Positions 7,448 through 16,357 of a DNA stretch of 64,000 bases are shown here, one piece after another. Made by a program: the position numbers and the translations under genes. Location: NCBI GenBank assembly GCA_017848855.1, contig JAFIHF010000016.1:1-64000 (forward strand), in the 5' to 3' direction. Below the pieces are notes generated by a model, which saw only the letters and a list, made by a program, of their open reading frames with translations, ran no database searches and was not told the DNA's origin. Numbering within the stretch: position 1 is the first letter of the stretch; each line of letters starts with the position of its first letter. Source of the stretch: Rhodanobacter denitrificans. Lineage in GTDB: Bacteria > Pseudomonadota > Gammaproteobacteria > Xanthomonadales > Rhodanobacteraceae.

Positions 7448-8928
7448 GCGCAATCGAACAGCGCCATGAAGCCGTAGTCCATGTGCAGCTGCATGTGGCA
7501 GTGGAACAGCGACAGCCCGCGCTGGTCGGCGGTGAAGTCCAGCTCCATCGTCTGGTAGCCGCCGAGCATCGCCACGTCCTTGCGCACGCCGGCGATCGGC
7601 TGGCCGGCGAGGCTGGCGAGCTCGAACGTGTGGCGGTGCAGGTGCATCGGGTGGATGTCGTCGCTGGCGTTGTGCAGGCGCAGGCGGTAGCGCCGTCCGT
7701 GCGCGAGGCGGAAGCGCGGCGTGAGCGCGTGCATGTCGAACGCCTGCCCGTTGATCGTCCAGCGGTTGAAGCCGTGCTCGGCCGCGTTCTGTTTCGCGAA
7801 CGTCATTTCGATGATCTCGTGTGGCGGCTTTGCCATCGCGCCGGGTTGCGCGAAGCGGCGGTAGTCCCAGCCGAACGGCGGCGGCGCCTCCCAGCGCGGC
7901 GCACCGTGCTGGCCGGCGTACTCCACCACGATGCCCATGCCGTGCGCGCGGTCGTCGTCGTCGAGATCGCCCAGCACCCACACGCCGGGGCGGCGCATCT
8001 CCACCATCGCACTGATGCGTTCGGCCGTGCCCAGCCACAGCACCGGCACCTCGGCCGGCTGCGGCACCGGGTTGCCGTCCAGCGCCAGCACGGTGAACAC
8101 GTGGCCGGGCAGGGCGAGGCTGCGGATCTCGGTGGCGCTGCCGTTCAACACGTGGAACAGCACGCGCTCGCCCGCCTTCACCCGGATCGGCTCGCCGTGG
8201 CCGAGCATGCGGCCGTTGATCGCGAACGCCTGGTAACCCACTTCGTAGCCGTGCTGGTCGCCGCGCGCCAGCGATGCCTGCATCGCACGTTCGCCGCGCG
8301 CCTTGAGCCGCGGGTCGGCGGTGTTCGGGCGCAGGAAATCCATCGCCATGTCGCCGCCACGGCTGAAGTACGGATCGAACTCCTTCAGCGTGAGGAACAC
8401 CTCGCGGTCGTACGCGCCGGGCTCGTGCCGCGGTTCGATGTAGACCGGGCCGACCTGGCCGCTGTACTGGCCGCGCGCGAGGTCGGAACCGGCGCGTGTG
8501 TGGGTGTGATAGAAGCGCAGGCCCGCCGGCCCCGGCACGAAACTCATCCGCCGCATGCCGTGCGGCGGGATGAACGGCGTGCCTTCCTCCGCGGCGCCGT
8601 CCACGTCCGCCGGCAGGCGCTGGCCGTGCCAGTGCAGCTGTTCCGGCACGTCGGTGTCGTTGTACACGTCCACCGTCACGCGCCGGCCTTCCCTGAAGCG
8701 CAGCAGCGGGCCGGGCACGCTGCCGTTGTAGGCGACGGTGGAGACGATGCGATCCGGCGCCAGTTCCACCAAGCTGCGCGCGATGCGCACGGTGTAGTCG
8801 GCGCGGCCGTCGAGCGGAGCGAGCGCCGATGCGGATGCGGCGGACGGCGGGATCGCCCGCGCGCTCGCGCCCGTCGCCAGCGCGCCCAGCCCGGCGAGCT
8901 TGAGGAAATCGCGTCGATCCAGCGGCAT
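7444..8928 (-). CDS. multicopper oxidase with Tat-type signal
   Basis: A 494-residue multicopper oxidase. MPLDRRDFLKLAGLGALATG has the RRDFLK twin-arginine motif, so it is probably exported folded. Copper motifs are in order: HWHG (99-102), HTH (141-143), HPMHLH near 416, and HCHMQLH (476-482). The type 1 axial-ligand position, ten residues after Cys477, is Phe487 instead of Met or Leu, as in high-potential laccases. The family oxidises phenols or metal ions such as Cu(I) or Mn(II) with reduction of oxygen to water. I chose the ATG at 8928 because the Tat motif follows at once. It is translationally coupled to chrA. Confidence 0.9.
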   Translation of the reverse strand: MPLDRRDFLKLAGLGALATGASARAIPPSAASASALAPLDGRADYTVRIARSLVELAPDRIVSTVAYNGSVPGPLLRFREGRRVTVDVYNDTDVPEQLHWHGQRLPADVDGAAEEGTPFIPPHGMRRMSFVPGPAGLRFYHTHTRAGSDLARGQYSGQVGPVYIEPRHEPGAYDREVFLTLKEFDPYFSRGGDMAMDFLRPNTADPRLKARGERAMQASLARGDQHGYEVGYQAFAINGRMLGHGEPIRVKAGERVLFHVLNGSATEIRSLALPGHVFTVLALDGNPVPQPAEVPVLWLGTAERISAMVEMRRPGVWVLGDLDDDDRAHGMGIVVEYAGQHGAPRWEAPPPFGWDYRRFAQPGAMAKPPHEIIEMTFAKQNAAEHGFNRWTINGQAFDMHALTPRFRLAHGRRYRLRLHNASDDIHPMHLHRHTFELASLAGQPIAGVRKDVAMLGGYQTMELDFTADQRGLSLFHCHMQLHMDYGFMALFDCA

Positions 8929-9159
8929 GGCGGGCTCCGGTGATGAGGCGTCGCCAAGCTTACGACCTCCGGATCGGCGTCGAGTCTTCAATGCCACTCG
9001 TTCTCCTCCCCCTGCGTGCAGGGGAGGGCGCTTGCACGCGACGCCAATCGGATACGGTGCCGTCGATCCGCAGATTCTTCCGCCCTATGCCGCAGCGCGC
9101 CTTTCCACACGCGCACCGGCTCGCCACAATCGGGTTTTCTCCGGTTCCACGAGATCGCC

Positions 9160-10830
<1,671 letters not shown>

Positions 10831-10837
10831 GCACGCG

Positions 10838-12484
10838 ATGAAATCGCTTCCCGACAACGACTGGCTGCTGGAAGTGGCCGGCTTGGGAGCCGTCGAGCGC
10901 GGCGCGGATTATTACCGCAAGGGCCGCGTGCGCCTGACCGGCGGCGACGATGCGCACCTGCAGGCCGAGGCACGCGGCAGCGAGCTTTACACGCTGGAGC
11001 TGGCCGAAGATGGCGACGATTGGCGGTGGCGGTGCGACTGCCCGGCCGCCGACGACGGCAGCTTTTGCAAGCACCTGGTGGCAGCGGTGCTGGTGGCGCG
11101 CAGCGCGGCCGTAGCTGCGCCGGCGCCCGCAGCCAGGCCGGCAAGCCGCGCCCGCAAGGCACAAGGCGACGGCCTGCTGGACTTTCTTGCCGCGCAGTCG
11201 GCCGAAACGCTGGCCGGCTGGCTGCACGAGCTGGCCAAGGCCGACCGCAACGTCGAGCGTCAGCTGCTGCTGTACCGCTCGGCAGGGCAGCCCGATGAAC
11301 TGAAGGCGGCGCTGGGCAAGCTGCTCAACACGGGCGGCTTTCTCGATTACCGCGGCGCGATGCGCTACGCCACGCAGCTGGACGCAGGCATACGGCAGTT
11401 GCGCGCCTTGTTGCCGCGCGATCCGGGCGGCTGCCGCGGCTTGTGCGAGTACGCGTTGAAGCGGCTGATCAAGGCATGCGCCCGTGCCGACGACTCGGCC
11501 GGCGCCATCGCCGAACGCCTGGACGAGCTGGCCGAGTTGCACCGCGAAGCCTGCGTGGCGGCGCCGCCGGGCAAGCCGCTGGCCAAGGCCCTGTACGACC
11601 TGAAGTGCGCCGAGGACTGGAACCTGTTTCCGCTGGACGCGTATTGGGGTGTGCTGGGCGGCGACGGCCAGCTCGACTACACCAGCCGCGTGCTGGCGGA
11701 CTTCAAGGCCCTGCCGCCGCCGACGCCAGCCGACCGCTACGGCGAAAGCTTTTCCGTATGCCGCAGGGTGGAAGAACTCGCGCATTGCAGCGGCGATTTC
11801 GAGCTCTTGCAGCGGGTGCTGCGGCGCGACCTGTCCGACCCGTACCAGCACTTGCGCGTGTTCGAGAGCCTGCGTGAGGCGAAGCGCGGACGCGAAGCGC
11901 TGGCCTGGGCGGAACAGGCGGTCAAACGCTTTCCGAAGGATGGTCGCCTGCGCGAAGCGCTGGCCGACAGCCTCGCCGAGGCCGGCTTGCATGAGGAGGC
12001 ATTGGCCCAGGCCTGGCAGCGCTTCCGCGACCATCCCGGCCGCGATGCCTGGACGCAACTGCAGCGTATCGCCGGGCCGGCGGACTGGCCGGCATGGCGC
12101 CAGCGCGCGCTGGACACGGTGGCCGCCGCCGAACGCGGCGTGGTGCACCTGCGCATCGAATTGCTGCGGCTGGACGGCGATATCGAAACCGCGCTGGAGC
12201 TGGCGCACGGCCAGCGCGTGGCCGAGCACACGCTGGCCGACCTGGCCCAGCACGTGAGCCGCAGCCATCCGCGCGATGCCGGCACGTTCCATCTGCGTCT
12301 GGCGCGTGCCGCCGCCACGCACCTTGCCGGGCCGAGCGATTACCGGCGCCTGACCGACCACCTCAAAGCCGCCGCCGGCCGGCTGCCCGCCGCGGAGTGG
12401 CAGCCCTTCCTCGCCGAGCTGCGCGAAACCCACCGGCGCAAGACCAAGCTGATGGGCATGCTGGATGCGGTCGTGCCGGGCTGA
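10838..12484 (+). CDS. SWIM zinc-finger protein
   Basis: A 548-residue protein whose N-terminal part holds a SWIM domain, CDCPAADDGSFCKH, with zinc ligands C66, C68, C77 and H79 (CxCx(n)CxH). The rest is helical and repeat-like, with TPR-like blocks (for example EALAWAEQAVKRFPKDGRL and EEALAQAWQRFRDHPG). SWIM domains bind DNA or proteins; proteins of this layout are often encoded near SNF2 helicases, but none is seen here. It starts 7 bases after hutU, so it may be transcribed with it, although the functions have no obvious link. Confidence 0.8.
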   Translation: MKSLPDNDWLLEVAGLGAVERGADYYRKGRVRLTGGDDAHLQAEARGSELYTLELAEDGDDWRWRCDCPAADDGSFCKHLVAAVLVARSAAVAAPAPAARPASRARKAQGDGLLDFLAAQSAETLAGWLHELAKADRNVERQLLLYRSAGQPDELKAALGKLLNTGGFLDYRGAMRYATQLDAGIRQLRALLPRDPGGCRGLCEYALKRLIKACARADDSAGAIAERLDELAELHREACVAAPPGKPLAKALYDLKCAEDWNLFPLDAYWGVLGGDGQLDYTSRVLADFKALPPPTPADRYGESFSVCRRVEELAHCSGDFELLQRVLRRDLSDPYQHLRVFESLREAKRGREALAWAEQAVKRFPKDGRLREALADSLAEAGLHEEALAQAWQRFRDHPGRDAWTQLQRIAGPADWPAWRQRALDTVAAAERGVVHLRIELLRLDGDIETALELAHGQRVAEHTLADLAQHVSRSHPRDAGTFHLRLARAAATHLAGPSDYRRLTDHLKAAAGRLPAAEWQPFLAELRETHRRKTKLMGMLDAVVPG

Positions 12485-12559
12485 TGCGGTGCCGTGGCGC
12501 AGGCCACGGCCCGGCGCGGACGGTCAAGGTCCGTCAGGGGCGCGAGCGGCCATGGAACC

Positions 12560-13039
12560 TCACCCCCGCCGCGCCGCCTCGATCGCCGCGATGTCGATCT
12601 TCGTCATCTCCATCATGGCGTCGAACGCGCGCTTCGCTGCGGCGGGATCGGGGTCGCTGATTGCAGCGATCAGGGCGCGCGGAGTGATCTGCCACGACAG
12701 GCCCCACGGGTCCTTGCACCAGCCGCAGGCGCTGGCTTGGCCGCCGTGGTCGACGATCGCGTGCCACAGGCGGTCGGTTTCGGCCTGGTCGTCGGTGGCG
12801 ACCTGGAACGAGAACGCATCGGTGTGCGGCACACCGGGGCCGCCGTTCAAGCCCAGGCAGGGGATGCCCATCACCGTGAATTCCACCGTCAGCACGTCGC
12901 CCTGCTTGCCCGCGGGGTAGTCGCCGGGCGCGCGGTAGATGGTGCCCACGGCGCTGTCCGGGAAGGTCTTCGCGTAGAACGTCGCCGCTTCGAGCGCGGT
13001 GCCGTCGTACCAGAGGCAGATCGTGTTCTTGCTCGTCAT
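12560..13039 (-). CDS. VOC family (PhnB-like) protein
   Basis: A 159-residue protein of the vicinal-oxygen-chelate superfamily, PhnB/3-demethylubiquinone-like group. It begins TICLWYDGTALEAATFYAKTF and contains GIPCLGLNGGPGVPHTDAFSF and CGWCKDPWGLSWQI, the typical pattern. Reaction unknown. It is 49 bases downstream of an AHSA1-type gene on the same strand, a common pairing among small stress or antibiotic-related proteins; whether they work together is inference. Confidence 0.85.
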   Translation of the reverse strand: MTSKNTICLWYDGTALEAATFYAKTFPDSAVGTIYRAPGDYPAGKQGDVLTVEFTVMGIPCLGLNGGPGVPHTDAFSFQVATDDQAETDRLWHAIVDHGGQASACGWCKDPWGLSWQITPRALIAAISDPDPAAAKRAFDAMMEMTKIDIAAIEAARRG

Positions 13040-13088
13040 CGGGATTCTCCTTGGGTGGGGTACGCGCTGTTGCCTCGGCGAAGGCGGC

Positions 13089-13532
13089 TCAGCCCGGAAT
13101 CGTCGGCTCCACCAGCCGTTCCAGCAGGGTCAGCGATTCCTGCCAGCCGAGGTGGCACTGTTCGACGGGGATCACGGCGGGAATGCCGGCCTGCTCGATC
13201 TGCACTTCGGTGCCGCACCCCACCTCGCGCAAGGCGATGGTGGTGACCATGGTGCCGGGCAGGTTGGGATCGTCGAAGCGGTCGTCGTGGACGATGCGCC
13301 GGCCCGGCTCCAGCTCCAGGTAGGTGCCGCCGAAGCTGTGGCTGTTGCCGCTGCCGAAGTTGGTGAAGCTCATGCGGTAGCGGCCGCCGACGCGCGCGTC
13401 GAGTTCGTGCACGGTGCAGGTGAAGCCGTCCGGCGGCAGCCACTTGGCCAGCGCGGCGGGATCGAGGAAGGCGCGATAGACGCGTTCGGGTGGGGCGGTG
13501 AACACGCGCAGCAGGCGAACGGTGCCGGACAT
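13089..13532 (-). CDS. SRPBCC/AHSA1-family protein
   Basis: A 147-residue START-like protein of the activator-of-Hsp90 (AHSA1/YndB) family. The start VRLLRVFTAPPERVYRAFLD and the WLPPDGFTCTV segment are characteristic, and it ends with HLGWQESLTLLERLVE. Such proteins bind small hydrophobic ligands. It heads a likely two-gene operon with the VOC protein and is divergent from the sigma-54-driven small gene. Confidence 0.88.
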   Translation of the reverse strand: MSGTVRLLRVFTAPPERVYRAFLDPAALAKWLPPDGFTCTVHELDARVGGRYRMSFTNFGSGNSHSFGGTYLELEPGRRIVHDDRFDDPNLPGTMVTTIALREVGCGTEVQIEQAGIPAVIPVEQCHLGWQESLTLLERLVEPTIPG

Positions 13533-13654
13533 GGTGGATCTCCAGATGGGGGGCGAGGCAGGTCCTCATGGTGGCGACGAACGGGCGGGCCGCATATCGA
13601 CACGGGCGACGCGCCGGTTCTTTCCGAGCGTGCGCGCCGCTTCGCCGGCGGGCG

Positions 13655-13696
13655 TGTCCGCACCGCGTCCGATGTCCGCTGCGAGTGTCCGCGGAC
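13655..13696 (+). promoter_or_regulatory. TGTCCGC repeats: candidate upstream activator sites
   Basis: TGTCCGC occurs three times, at 13655, 13673 and 13686. The last runs into the perfect palindrome GTCCGCGGAC (13687-13696). They lie about 70-110 bp before the sigma-54 -24 element, the usual place for binding sites of a sigma-54 enhancer-binding protein. That role is inferred from position and repetition only. Confidence 0.35.
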
Positions 13697-13763
13697 GGAT
13701 GTTCGTTCGTCGATGGTGGATGCGGAGTGGCCTCGGAATGCGGGTTTCCGGGCTTCTTCTGCG

Positions 13764-13780
13764 TTGGCACGGTGCTTGCC
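13764..13780 (+). promoter_or_regulatory. sigma-54 (RpoN) promoter
   Basis: The sequence TTGGCACG-GTGC-TTGC matches the sigma-54 consensus (TGGCACG, four bases, TTGCW) at all fixed bases; the base after TTGC is C rather than A or T. The -24 GG (13766-13767) and -12 GC (13778-13779) are 10 bases apart, as required. The start of transcription would be near 13791, about 35 bases before the small gene at 13826. Confidence 0.75.
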
Positions 13781-13825
13781 ATACCTGTCTCGAAAGCTTC
13801 ATCACCTCACTCAAAGGAGAGCGCC

Positions 13826-13915
13826 ATGAAATTCGAGACCCTGATGCTGCAGAGCCTGTTCAGCGTTTGTCTGCTGATCTGCGTGGCGACCGTCGGCGGC
13901 ATGTTGCTGGCGTGA
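13826..13915 (+). CDS. 29-residue single-pass membrane protein
   Basis: A tiny gene encoding MKFETLMLQSLFSV followed by CLLICVATVGGMLLA. After a short N-terminus (KFE) nearly all of it is one hydrophobic helix ending at the C-terminus. It has an excellent ribosome site, AAAGGAGAGCGCC, right before the ATG, and a sigma-54 promoter 46 bases upstream. A longer in-frame reading exists, but its added residues are not protein-like and the ribosome site favours this ATG. I do not recognise the family. The layout suggests a regulatory or stress-responsive small membrane protein. Confidence 0.65.
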   Translation: MKFETLMLQSLFSVCLLICVATVGGMLLA

Positions 13916-13986
13916 GCGTGCCGTTTGGCACGGCGTGACCTTCTGCCCATGAGGGCACGCGTTTCGCGGATTAGCCTGCGCACTGC

Positions 13987-14012
13987 CTTCCGTTGGAGCT
14001 GTCCAACGGAAG
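13987..14012. other. perfect 11-bp hairpin downstream of the small gene
   Basis: CTTCCGTTGGA (13987-13997) and TCCAACGGAAG (14002-14012) form a perfect stem with a GCTG loop. There is no following T-run. It lies 72 bases after the small gene and 138 before the next, so it could protect the 3' end of the short transcript or attenuate readthrough. Confidence 0.5.
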
Positions 14013-14149
14013 CGTGCGGATGGTGCGTATCGGGATGGGCCGGCGAGCCACCGGTTCCGCAGCGACGCCATCCGCCACTTTCCACGGGCGGCTTGCCAAA
14101 CCCCTGGCATGCCCGTGTTTTTCCCCACTGACCCAAGGAAGCCTCTGCC

Positions 14150-14536
14150 ATGAACAACACTTTCTCGATTCGTCCGTTCTCGCGCCGCTTGGCCAAGTGC
14201 CTGCTGCTGGCCGGCGTCGCCGGCGCGTTCGCCGTGGCCGGGATTTCCACGGCCAGCGCGCAGGCCACCACCGGCTCGGTGTTCGGCAAGGCGCCGGCGG
14301 GCTATGCCGTTTCGGTGCGCAGCGCGATGACCGGTGCCGGGCGCACGGTCCACGTGGACTCCACCGGCCGCTATTCCGCCAGGGAGCTGCCGAACGGCGT
14401 CTACACGGTCACGCTGCAGGACAACGGCCAGGACATCGCCAGGCACCCGAACGTGCCGGTGACCATCGGGCGCGGCGTGCAGGTGGATTTCGACTGCAGC
14501 AAGATCAAGTGCGGCGGGATTGCCGACGCGAAGTGA
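14150..14536 (+). CDS. secreted single-domain protein (carboxypeptidase-regulatory-like)
   Basis: A 128-residue exported protein. A Sec signal (LAKCLLLAGVAGAFAVAGISTASAQ in residues 15-39) is followed by TTGSVFGKAPAGYAVSV, a beta-sandwich with GRTVHVDSTGRYSARELPNG and YTVTLQDNG. This is the pattern of the carboxypeptidase-regulatory-like domain at the front of Oar-type TonB-dependent receptors in this bacterial group, but here the plug and barrel are absent. The two cysteines in FDCSKIKCGG may form a disulfide. Ribosome site AAGGAAG; followed by a strong terminator. Function unknown. Confidence 0.7.
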   Translation: MNNTFSIRPFSRRLAKCLLLAGVAGAFAVAGISTASAQATTGSVFGKAPAGYAVSVRSAMTGAGRTVHVDSTGRYSARELPNGVYTVTLQDNGQDIARHPNVPVTIGRGVQVDFDCSKIKCGGIADAK

Positions 14537-14565
14537 GCCGCACTTGAGTGCGCCATGGCTGGAAC

Positions 14566-14599
14566 GGAAAGGCCCGGCGGGAAACCGCCGGGCCTTTCC
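14566..14599 (+). terminator. intrinsic terminator after the secreted protein
   Basis: A perfect 15-bp stem, GGAAAGGCCCGGCGG against CCGCCGGGCCTTTCC, with a GAAA loop, 30 bases after the stop codon. The stem ends in TTTCC TTC, a weak T-tract. Confidence 0.8.
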
Positions 14600-14671
14600 T
14601 TCAGGCGAAGGGTGTGGTTACCGATCATGCGGCCTTTCGTCCCGGGTGTTTCGCGAACGACCGTGCCGTGA

Positions 14672-14700
14672 TTGATGTGGCCGATATTTGATGTCATATT
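14672..14700 (+). promoter_or_regulatory. sigma-70-like promoter of the Phd/RelE pair
   Basis: TTGATG (14672-14677), a 17-base spacer and CATATT (14695-14700) lie 24 bases before the antitoxin ATG. The area is visibly AT-richer than its surroundings. It contains an imperfect dyad around TGATGTCA where a Phd/RelE complex could bind; the dyad role is inference. Confidence 0.45.
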
Positions 14701-14723
14701 CGTCCCTAAAATTGGAGACGAAG

Positions 14724-14969
14724 ATGGAAGCCATTCTTGCCGACGCGAGCATCAGCATCACCGAGCTCAAGCGCAATCCCAGCGCCGTGATCGAGGCGGC
14801 CGACGGCGAATCGGTCGCGGTGCTGGTGCACAACAAGCCAAGCGCCTACCTGGTGCCTGCCGAGACGTACAAGCGCCTGCTGGAGCGGCTTGAGGATCTC
14901 GAGCTTGCCGAGCTGGTGCGCGAGCGCAGCGGCGAGAAGCGGGTGAAGGTCAAGCTCGATGAGCTATAG
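14724..14969 (+). CDS. type II antitoxin, Phd/YefM family
   Basis: An 81-residue antitoxin. The N-terminal half (ISITELKRNPSAVIEAADGE, VLVHNKPSAYLVPAETY) is the Phd/YefM DNA-binding fold; the C-terminal half is a charged helix (LERLEDLELAELVRERSG) that would wrap the toxin. It normally represses its own promoter together with the toxin. I chose the ATG at 14724 behind GGAGACGAAG. Its end overlaps the toxin gene by 11 bases. Confidence 0.92.
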   Translation: MEAILADASISITELKRNPSAVIEAADGESVAVLVHNKPSAYLVPAETYKRLLERLEDLELAELVRERSGEKRVKVKLDEL

Positions 14970-15243
14970 CTTGGCGTTCGTCGAATCCGCGCTCAAGGAA
15001 TGGCGCAGGTTGGCGCCAGGCATCCGCGAGCAACTGAAGCACAAGCTGGCCGAGCGGTTGGCACAGCCGCATGTGCCGTCAGCACGCCTGCACGGCATGC
15101 CGGACTGTTACAAGATCAAGCTGCGCACGGCCGGTTACCGGCTGGTCTATCAGGTGGACGACAAAGTCGTGCTGGTCACCGTGATCGCGGTTGGCAAGCG
15201 CGACAAGGGCGTGGTCTACCTCACCGCGAAGAAGCGCAGCTGA
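14959..15243 (+). CDS. type II toxin, RelE/ParE family
   Basis: A 94-residue RelE-superfamily toxin. It begins YSLAFVESALKEWRRLAPGI and contains RLHGMPDCYKIKLRTAGYRLVYQV and VIAVGKRDKGVVY. The Lys/Arg residues of the KIKLRTAGYRL strand and the C-terminal GKRDK are those used by RelE to cut mRNA on the ribosome. It overlaps the antitoxin gene, the normal arrangement. The pair sits between a terminator and a sirtuin gene, an insertion-prone spot. Confidence 0.93.
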   Translation: MSYSLAFVESALKEWRRLAPGIREQLKHKLAERLAQPHVPSARLHGMPDCYKIKLRTAGYRLVYQVDDKVVLVTVIAVGKRDKGVVYLTAKKRS

Positions 15244-15324
15244 CCGCCTTCGCGCTGTCGTGCCCCTGCCGACGGTCTGGTGTCGGCGGCGGACGCGCCG
15301 TCGGGCGGCGCGGGATCGGTCTGC

Positions 15325-16176
15325 TCAAGCAACAGGCGCCGTAACGACGCGGGCCGCCGCATCGGGCGAGGCGGGGGCAAGCAGGAAAGCCAGCGTCTCC
15401 TCGCACGGCGCATCCACCTTCAGCGCGAGCAGCGCGTCGGCGCGGGTGCGGCCGAGCGTGACGGCGGCGACGGGCCTGCCGGCCTGCGCGGCGGCGTGGG
15501 CGAAGCGGTAGCCCGAATACACCATCAGCGAGGAGCCGACCACCAGCATCGCGTCGGCGCGCAGGCAGGCGTCCATCGCGGCGGCCACGCGTTCGCGCGG
15601 CACGTTCTCGCCGAAGAACACCACGTCGGGTTTCACGATGCCGCCGCAGGCGGGGCAGGGCGGCACGTCGAAGCCGGCGAAGTCGTGGTGCTCCAGGTCG
15701 GCGTCGCCGTCCGGCGCGTCGGCGGCGTCGAGCTGCGCCCAGTGCGGATTGCGCGCGACCAGCTCGCGCTGGAAATCGTGGCGTGCTCCGCGCCAGTCGC
15801 AGGCCATGCAGCGCACGGTGTCGAGCCGGCCGTGCAGGTCGACCACGTTCGCGTTGCCGGCGCGCTGGTGCAGGCCGTCCACGTTCTGCGTCACCAGCAG
15901 TTCGAGCTTGCCGTGCCGTTCCAGCGCGGCCAGCGCGTGGTGGGTGGCGTTCGGCTGCGCGTGGCCGAAGCGGCGCCAGCCGACGAGGCTGCGCGCCCAG
16001 TAGCGGCGGCGGGTGGCTGGCTCGCCCATGAAGGCGCCGTAGGTGACCGGCGGCGTGCGCTTCCACTGGCCGTCGCGGTCGCGGTAGTCGGGGATGCCGG
16101 ACGCGGTGCTGCAGCCCGCGCCGGTGAGCACGAACAGGCGCGGGTGGGATTCGATGAACCGTTGCAACGGGGTCAT
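15325..16176 (-). CDS. NAD-dependent protein deacylase (sirtuin)
   Basis: A 283-residue Sir2-family enzyme that removes acyl groups from lysines using NAD+. It shows LTGAGCSTASGIPDYRD (NAD binding), TQNVDGLHQRAG with the catalytic His in VVDLHGRL, a zinc ribbon (CMAC and CPAC), and VVGSSLMVYSGYRF. The group is the long bacterial sirtuins (class II, mitochondrial SIRT4-like), judged by the GIPDYRDRDGQWKR signature. The start is the ATG at 16176; no clear ribosome site is seen. Confidence 0.92.
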   Translation of the reverse strand: MTPLQRFIESHPRLFVLTGAGCSTASGIPDYRDRDGQWKRTPPVTYGAFMGEPATRRRYWARSLVGWRRFGHAQPNATHHALAALERHGKLELLVTQNVDGLHQRAGNANVVDLHGRLDTVRCMACDWRGARHDFQRELVARNPHWAQLDAADAPDGDADLEHHDFAGFDVPPCPACGGIVKPDVVFFGENVPRERVAAAMDACLRADAMLVVGSSLMVYSGYRFAHAAAQAGRPVAAVTLGRTRADALLALKVDAPCEETLAFLLAPASPDAAARVVTAPVA

Positions 16177-16193
16177 GTCGAGCCGGAATGGTC

Positions 16194-16343
16194 GTAGGAG
16201 CGCACCCTGTGCGCGAATGGTGAGGAGAGAGTGGAGAGGAGTGAGAAGCGAGAGAGAGCGTACAGCTCGTGTCTCGGGCTTTTCTCTCACTCCTCACTTC
16301 TCTTCACTCGTTTCCTGCATTCGCGCACAGGGTGCGCTCCTAC
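16194..16343. repeat. pair of inverted GTAG-headed REPs (BIME)
   Basis: A REP unit that begins GTAGGAGCGCACCC and ends TGTGCGCGAATG (16194-16219) is repeated in reverse at 16318-16343. The 98-base spacer itself is made of GAGGAGAGAG-like purine runs facing TCTCTCACTCC-like pyrimidine runs, so the whole element can fold into one long hairpin. It lies between the start of the sirtuin gene and the end of adh. The same REP family recurs near 40422, 45148 and 47255. Confidence 0.85.
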
Positions 16344-16357
16344 GGACGCGATGGTGG

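Noticed and set aside
13568-13915. A 115-codon reading that would extend the 29-residue protein upstream
   Set aside because: The extra residues are Arg/Ser/Cys-rich and would cross the sigma-54 promoter; the strong ribosome site sits right before the short start.
14672-14724. A clear toxin-antitoxin operator in front of the Phd/RelE pair
   Set aside because: Only a short imperfect dyad is visible; it was kept as a promoter note but not called an operator.
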